Shown here piece by piece: positions 6,130 through 9,960 of a DNA stretch of 9,960 bases. Origin of the DNA: an uncultured Methanobrevibacter sp. (GTDB lineage: Archaea > Methanobacteriota > Methanobacteria > Methanobacteriales > Methanobacteriaceae); contig CAJOMK010000031.1 of assembly GCA_905235495.1 (NCBI GenBank), positions 1-9,960 of the forward strand, in the 5' to 3' direction. The first letter of the stretch is position 1, and the number at the start of each line of letters is the position of its first letter. A program made the translations under genes and the position numbers. Under the pieces are notes generated by a model. That model did no database searches. It saw only the letters and a list, made by a program, of their open reading frames with translations, and was not told the origin of the DNA.

Positions 6130-6682
6130 AAATATTTTAGATTGCAAAAGTCCATCTGAATTTAGGGATTGGCTGGAGAAGAATCATGCAAGTGAGGAGG
6201 AGTGTTGGATAGTTTGTAAAAGAGGAAAACCGGTGGAAGGCACTTTCTCATATAGGGATGCAGTTTATGTTGCATTATCATTTGGTTGGATTGATTCAGT
6301 TTATGGCCTGATTGATGGAGTAAGGATGCAGAGATTCTCTCCAAGGAGAAAAAATAGCAATTGGTCTCAGTTAAATCGGGAACGTGCAAGATGGTTAATT
6401 GAACATAAACTTCTGACTGAAGCAGGATTAGAGGCACTGCCCGATGATTTTGAAAAGGAGTTTAAAATAAGCAGAGCTATTTTAAACAGGTTAAAAAAGG
6501 ATCCAGAAACTTGGGAAAACTTTAACAATTTTCCTCCAATTTACAAAAGAGTAAAGATTGCAAGCATTCAAAATGATAAAAAAGATAAAAAACTTTATAA
6601 AAAGAAGTTGGATACTTTTTTAAAAAACACCAAAGAAGAAAAAATGTATGGCAATTGGGATGATTACGGCAGATTAAGTTAG
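6119..6682 (+). CDS. YdeI/OmdA-family protein
   Basis: This 187-residue soluble protein matches the YdeI/OmdA (bacteriocin-protection-like) family, whose biochemical role is poorly defined. Visible family motifs are a conserved W at about 30, YRDAVYVALSFGWIDS (45-60), QRFSPRRKNSNWSQLN (71-86) and a helical segment RARWLIEHKLLTEAGLEAL (89-107). The second half is lysine-rich (about 150-175), and the C-terminus ends with MYGNWDDYGRLS. The length fits the family. The gene starts inside the transporter gene (11-base overlap) behind a good ribosome binding site, pointing to one transcript and translational coupling. A functional link to transport is inference only. It ends with TAG and is convergent with the cyclophilin gene. 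Confidence 0.85.
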   Translation: MVIKNILDCKSPSEFRDWLEKNHASEEECWIVCKRGKPVEGTFSYRDAVYVALSFGWIDSVYGLIDGVRMQRFSPRRKNSNWSQLNRERARWLIEHKLLTEAGLEALPDDFEKEFKISRAILNRLKKDPETWENFNNFPPIYKRVKIASIQNDKKDKKLYKKKLDTFLKNTKEEKMYGNWDDYGRLS

Positions 6683-6745
6683 ATATTTTTTAAAAAAGTT
6701 TTAATTTAACAATGTATTGAGAAAAATTTAAAAAAAAGAATAAGT

Positions 6746-6770
6746 AGCAGTTAAAAACTGCTTTAATTTT
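6746..6770. terminator. Bidirectional terminator hairpin
   Basis: AGCAGTT (6746-6752) and AACTGCT (6756-6762) pair around AAA. TTTAATTTTT follows on the + strand, and on the minus strand the stem is followed by ACTTATTC and then T8. It separates the convergent YdeI-like and cyclophilin genes and can serve both. Confidence 0.75.
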
Positions 6771-6774
6771 TAAT

Positions 6775-7203
6775 CTAACCTTGAACGGTTACTTTTAACA
6801 TTTTATCTCCAGCACGGATAGAGTTTACAACATCCATACCTTCAATAACTTGTCCAAATACGGTGTGAACACCATCTAAGTGAGGTTGTGGACTGTGAGT
6901 AATAAAGAATTGGCTTCCACCAGTGTCTTTACCTGCATGAGCCATAGATAATGCTCCAGTTCCATGTTTGTGCGGGTTTCCTTCAGTTTCACATTTAATG
7001 GTCCAACCAGGGCCACCAGTACCGTTACCGATAGGACAACCACCTTGAATTACAAAGTCAGGGATTACTCTGTGGAAAGTTAAACCATCATAGAATCCAC
7101 TGTTTGCTAATTTTTCAAAGTTTGCTACAGTTCCAGGAGCTTCATTTGGGAATAATTCCAATACGATGTCTCCTTTTTCAGTTTCAATAATTGCTTTTTT
7201 CAT
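6775..7203 (-). CDS. Cyclophilin-type peptidyl-prolyl cis-trans isomerase
   Basis: This 142-residue cytoplasmic protein catalyses cis-trans isomerisation of Xaa-Pro bonds and assists folding. It is a compact cyclophilin core without signal peptide or extra domain. Numbered from ATG 7203, active-site residues are visible: FHRVIPDFVIQGG gives R45, F50 and Q53 (R55, F60, Q63 in human CypA), GSQFFI gives F100 (F113) and HTVFG gives H113 (H126). The position of human W121 is H108, as in many microbial cyclophilins, which usually bind cyclosporin poorly. An in-frame GTG at 7212 would add MII, but that GTG belongs to the GTGAT ribosome binding site (7208-7212), so ATG 7203 is preferred. The gene is monocistronic between a shared terminator and a 200-base AT-rich gap. 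Confidence 0.93.
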   Translation of the reverse strand: MKKAIIETEKGDIVLELFPNEAPGTVANFEKLANSGFYDGLTFHRVIPDFVIQGGCPIGNGTGGPGWTIKCETEGNPHKHGTGALSMAHAGKDTGGSQFFITHSPQPHLDGVHTVFGQVIEGMDVVNSIRAGDKMLKVTVQG

Positions 7204-7317
7204 TATAATCACTTTTTTAAGTAAATTTAGATATTTAATAATTTTTAAAATAATTATTTAAATCTTTATTTAAACTCTTTATTCAAATAATTCTTTTAAA
7301 ATAATTTTTTAAATTCT

Positions 7318-7333
7318 GTAAACTTTAGTTTAC
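7318..7333. repeat. Perfect 16-base palindrome-like hairpin
   Basis: GTAAACT and AGTTTAC flank TT in the AT-rich gap between the cyclophilin gene (7203) and the end of the aldo/keto reductase gene (7413). It could be an operator upstream of the cyclophilin promoter or a weak 3' hairpin for the reductase transcript. No long T-run directly follows it. Confidence 0.4.
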
Positions 7334-7412
7334 CATTAATTTTAATATCTAATTTAATAATGTATTTTTTAGAATATAAACTTAATTATTTAAAAAATTA
7401 TTCGATTATTGT

Positions 7413-8450
7413 CTATCCAGATAGAACTTTTTGATAATCTTCATAGTTTTTCTTTAAAAGCTCTGGAATGTTTAGTTCATATGGGCATTTGCTTATGCAC
7501 TGTCCGCATTCTGTACATTCTTCTATCTTTTTCATTTTCTCTTGGGTTGCTTCATCCAAATTAGGTTCTGTAGGGAATCTTCTCATCCATAGTGACATTC
7601 TTGCACATATGAAAATCTGAATGTCCTGTGGACATGGCATACAGTATGTGCAGCCTCTGCAGAAGTCTCCTTGAAGTTCCTCTCTTTCTTGTCTGATTAG
7701 TTCTTCTAATTCCTTATCAAGCTTTACATCTTCTTTCATATATGACAGGAACTTGTCAAGTTCAGACATTCTTTGAACTCCCCAAATAGGAACAACATTG
7801 TCGAAACTGTGTATGTATGCATAAGCGGCTTTTGAACTTCTATTCAATCCTCCGCTCATTGCTTTCATTGCAATGAATCCTATATTATTTGATCTAGCCA
7901 TTTCAACAATGGATAATTCATTTGATCCGGTAAGATAAGAGAATGGGAATTGTATGGTTTCATATAATCCACTTTCAATAGCTTCTTTAGCCAGTTCTGC
8001 CTTATGAGATGTCAATCCGATATGTCTTATTGTTCCTTCATCATAAAGATCGAATAGTGCATCATATGCACCGCTTCCGTCTCCCTCTGTTGGGCAGAAT
8101 GACGGGTTGTGGATTTGATATAGATCAATATAATCGGTTCCAAGATTATCGAGGCTGATCTTAATGTCTTTTTCAATGTCCTTTCTGTTTTCCCCTTGGG
8201 TTTTGCTAGCTATTATGATGCTTTCCCTTGGGTATTTTTCATTGAACCTTTCAAAAGCATAGTTCAGCTTTTCTTCACTATCGGTGTATGCTCTTGCGGT
8301 ATCATAGAAGTTAATTCCATTAACATAAGCCTTTTGAACAATCTCCTTAGTTTCCTCAAATGAATCCCTTTGAATAGGGAGAGCACCAAAACCATTTTTC
8401 TCTATTTTCAATCCAGTTTTGCCTAGTATTATCGGTGCCATATAATCCAT
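7413..8450 (-). CDS. Aldo/keto reductase with C-terminal ferredoxin-type 2x[4Fe-4S] domain
   Basis: This 345-residue cytoplasmic oxidoreductase combines an aldo/keto reductase barrel (about 5-240) with a bacterial-ferredoxin-like tail. The barrel keeps the catalytic tetrad: D50 and Y55 in FYDTARAY, K83 in ASKT, H114 in YQIHNP. It also has the typical ending PIWGVQR. The tail carries CRGCTYCMPCP (C264, C267, C270, C273) and CTECGQCISKCP (C312, C315, C318, C322), enough for two [4Fe-4S] clusters. This architecture is common in anaerobes and suggests ferredoxin-linked electron transfer; substrate unknown. Start choice is uncertain: ATG 8450 gives MDYMAPIILGKTGL, while ATG 8441 has GGATGGA-like bases upstream and gives MAPIILGKTGL. 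It is divergent from argD. Confidence 0.92.
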   Translation of the reverse strand: MDYMAPIILGKTGLKIEKNGFGALPIQRDSFEETKEIVQKAYVNGINFYDTARAYTDSEEKLNYAFERFNEKYPRESIIIASKTQGENRKDIEKDIKISLDNLGTDYIDLYQIHNPSFCPTEGDGSGAYDALFDLYDEGTIRHIGLTSHKAELAKEAIESGLYETIQFPFSYLTGSNELSIVEMARSNNIGFIAMKAMSGGLNRSSKAAYAYIHSFDNVVPIWGVQRMSELDKFLSYMKEDVKLDKELEELIRQEREELQGDFCRGCTYCMPCPQDIQIFICARMSLWMRRFPTEPNLDEATQEKMKKIEECTECGQCISKCPYELNIPELLKKNYEDYQKVLSG

Positions 8451-8617
8451 CCATAATATAAATCTTATTTCATTACTTATTCTTTTATATAATAAACTAT
8501 AAATATAATTGTGTTCAATCTTTAATAGGCGAAAAATTTTTTGATTTTAATCTTATTAACGATTATTTTACTTACACTTATCTGTTCATTTAAAAAATTA
8601 AGAATGAGAGGAATTTT
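8451..8617. promoter_or_regulatory. Divergent promoter region of the aldo/keto reductase and argD
   Basis: TTATATAA (8486-8493) lies about 40 bases from the reductase start, a suitable position for its TATA box. CTATAAATATAAT (8498-8510) may serve argD, implying a leader of about 80-90 bases. GAGAGGA (8606-8612), five bases before ATG 8618, is the argD ribosome binding site. No clear arginine-type operator is recognisable by eye. Confidence 0.5.
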
Positions 8618-9793
8618 ATGAAAACACAGGAAATCATTGATATTGAAGATAAATATTTCATTAATACATTTAATAGAGTTCCAATTGTACTTGGCCATGG
8701 AGAAGGTATCAAATTATGGGATATTGACGGTAACGAGTATTTGGACTTTTTAGCAGGTATTGCTGTAAACTGTTTAGGTCACAATCATCCTAAGCTTGTG
8801 AAAGCTATTCAAGATCAAGCTGAAAAGCTTATTCACATTTCAAGCATTTACTATAACGAACCTGCTACCATTTATGCTAAAAGATTAGTTGATGCAACCA
8901 AATTTAACAGAATCTTTTTTGCAAACTCTGGTGCTGAAGCTAATGAAGGAGCACTTAAGCTTGCAATCAAATATAGCGGTAAGCACGAAGTATTGTACTG
9001 TGGAGACTCATTCCACGGAAGAACCTTATTGACCTTATCCGTTACTGACCACTCAGAATACAGTGCACCTTATGTGGAAAACTTGCCAAAAGGATTCAAG
9101 AAAGTTGAATTCGGTAATTTGGACAGTGTAAAGGAAGCCATTACTGAAAACACTGTAGCTATTATCATTGAGCCAGTTCAAGGTGAAGGTGGAGTTCATG
9201 TAGCATCCCCAGAATTCTACAAAGGATTAAATGACTTATGTAAGGAAAAAGGAGTTTTAATCATTGTAGATGAAGTGCAATCCGGTTTCGGAAGATGCGG
9301 TGCTTTATTTGCTCATGAATTGTTTGGCATAGATGCAGACATAATGACTGTAGCAAAAGGTATTGGTGGAGGATTCCCAATGGCAGCATTCTTGGCAAAA
9401 GAGGATGTAGCTGGTGGTTTTGTACCTGGTGACCATGGTACAACCTTTGCAGGAAGCCCACTTGCAGGTGCAGCAGCAAATGCTGTATTGGATGTTTTTG
9501 AAGAGGAAAACCTTGTAGAGCACAGTAAGAAAATGGGAGAATACTTCTTGGATAAATTAGCACTATTAAAAGAAAAATACGACTTCATTACTGATGTAAG
9601 AGGATCTGGTCTTTTGATTGGTGTTGAATTGAACTTTGAAGGAGCGGACATAGTTGGCAAAATGCTTGAAGAAGGATTCTTGATCAACTGTACTGCAGGT
9701 AATGTATTAAGGTTTACTCCTCCTTTGGTGGTTAAGGAAGAAGATATTGATGCACTTGTGGAAGCACTTGATAAAGTATTCGCTTCTTTATAG
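8618..9793 (+). CDS. argD: Acetylornithine aminotransferase
   Basis: This 391-residue class III, PLP-dependent aminotransferase converts N-acetylglutamate 5-semialdehyde to N2-acetylornithine in arginine synthesis; some members also act on the succinylated lysine-pathway intermediate. Motifs in order: LWDIDGNEYLDFLAGIAVNCLGHNHP (33-58), NSGAEANEGALKLA (103-116, phosphate binding), SFHGRT (131-136), EPVQGEGGVH (185-194), IVDEVQSGFGRCG (216-228, with D218 contacting the PLP ring nitrogen), TVAKGIGGGFPM (244-255, K247 is the Schiff-base lysine), HGTTFAGSPLA (273-283) and LRFTPPL (364-370, R365 for the alpha-carboxylate). The length and the VQSGFGRCG form fit ArgD rather than the GABA or ornithine branch. 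The start is supported by GAGAGGA five bases upstream. A long T-rich tract ends the transcript, so it appears monocistronic. Confidence 0.93.
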   Translation: MKTQEIIDIEDKYFINTFNRVPIVLGHGEGIKLWDIDGNEYLDFLAGIAVNCLGHNHPKLVKAIQDQAEKLIHISSIYYNEPATIYAKRLVDATKFNRIFFANSGAEANEGALKLAIKYSGKHEVLYCGDSFHGRTLLTLSVTDHSEYSAPYVENLPKGFKKVEFGNLDSVKEAITENTVAIIIEPVQGEGGVHVASPEFYKGLNDLCKEKGVLIIVDEVQSGFGRCGALFAHELFGIDADIMTVAKGIGGGFPMAAFLAKEDVAGGFVPGDHGTTFAGSPLAGAAANAVLDVFEEENLVEHSKKMGEYFLDKLALLKEKYDFITDVRGSGLLIGVELNFEGADIVGKMLEEGFLINCTAGNVLRFTPPLVVKEEDIDALVEALDKVFASL

Positions 9794-9805
9794 TCCAATC
9801 ATAAT

Positions 9806-9888
9806 TTTATTTCTCTTTTTTATTTTAATTTTTCTTTTTTAAATTTTTTAATATTTTATACTTTTTTTACTTTTAAACTATTTTTTTT
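9806..9888 (+). terminator. Oligo-T terminator after argD
   Basis: A series of T-runs (T6 at about 9823, then T5 to T7 runs, and T8 at 9881-9888) follows the argD stop without a strong hairpin, the usual form of archaeal intrinsic termination in AT-rich methanogens. Confidence 0.6.
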
Positions 9889-9904
9889 CGCACCCAAATT
9901 CAAA

Positions 9905-9920
9905 TCACAAACTATATATA
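9905..9920 (+). promoter_or_regulatory. TATA-box promoter of the next gene
   Basis: CTATATATA (9912-9920), preceded by an A-rich TFB-site-like CACAAA, lies about 28 bases before ATG 9945, giving a predicted start of transcription at or just before the ATG. Confidence 0.55.
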
Positions 9921-9944
9921 TTGACAAATCTATTTTTGATAATA

Positions 9945-9960
9945 ATGGATTACACTAAAC
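9945..9960 (+). CDS. Start of a gene cut by the window end
   Basis: ATG GAT TAC ACT AAA (M-D-Y-T-K) begins about 28 bases after a good TATA box and continues open to the edge. Too little is present to name it. Support comes only from the promoter spacing and the open frame. Confidence 0.4.

Noticed and set aside
7412..7425. TCTATC/GATAGA palindrome at the end of the aldo/keto reductase gene
   Set aside because: The six-base arms lie mainly within the final codons and no T-run follows, so it is not a convincing terminator.
9313..9798. A 161-codon minus-strand frame opposite argD
   Set aside because: The argD reading has every catalytic motif; the opposite frame is low-complexity Ser/Pro/Ala sequence typical of antisense translation.

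Overview
The window is AT-rich DNA that most resembles a Methanobacteriales archaeon of the Methanobrevibacter/Methanosphaera type. The reasons are AT-rich codon use, TATA-like boxes a short distance upstream of starts, GGTGAT-type ribosome binding sites a few bases before ATG, oligo-T terminators, and the gene content (an archaeal-style NSS transporter, a compact cyclophilin, a ferredoxin-tailed aldo/keto reductase, argD). The genus is an inference; no rRNA or methanogenesis gene is present.

Layout. (1) 1-986, +: the C-terminal part of an SLC13/ArsB-superfamily permease whose start lies before the window. (2) 987-1692: about 700 bases without a convincing gene, but with an octamer repeat and several inverted repeats, the strongest having two 20-base arms. 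(3) 1693-2289, -: a TetR-family regulator, divergent from (4) 2458-3600, +: a membrane-anchored metallophosphoesterase. (5) 3747-4442, -: an AIM24-family gene whose frame is intact from ATG to TAA except for two in-frame nonsense codons, TAG at codon 3 and TGA at codon 128. It is annotated here as a recent pseudogene and is the most unusual object in the window. (6) 4645-6682, +: an NSS-family Na+-dependent transporter overlapping a YdeI/OmdA-like gene by 11 bases, a two-gene operon. (7) 6775-7203, -: cyclophilin-type peptidyl-prolyl isomerase. (8) 7413-8450, -: aldo/keto reductase with a C-terminal two-cluster ferredoxin domain, divergent from (9) 8618-9793, +: argD, acetylornithine aminotransferase. 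(10) A strong TATA box and the first codons of another + strand gene close the window.

The genes look like a chromosomal mixture of transport (SLC13, NSS), amino-acid synthesis (argD), redox (aldo/keto reductase) and housekeeping (cyclophilin), with no single pathway joining them. Convergent pairs are separated by compact bidirectional hairpin terminators. No CRISPR array, IS element, tRNA or rRNA was seen. I did not find a clear new multi-gene system. The items most worth following are the doubly interrupted AIM24 gene, the structured intergenic segment around 1130-1330, and the T12 tract with an overlapping mini-ORF just upstream of the NSS transporter start.
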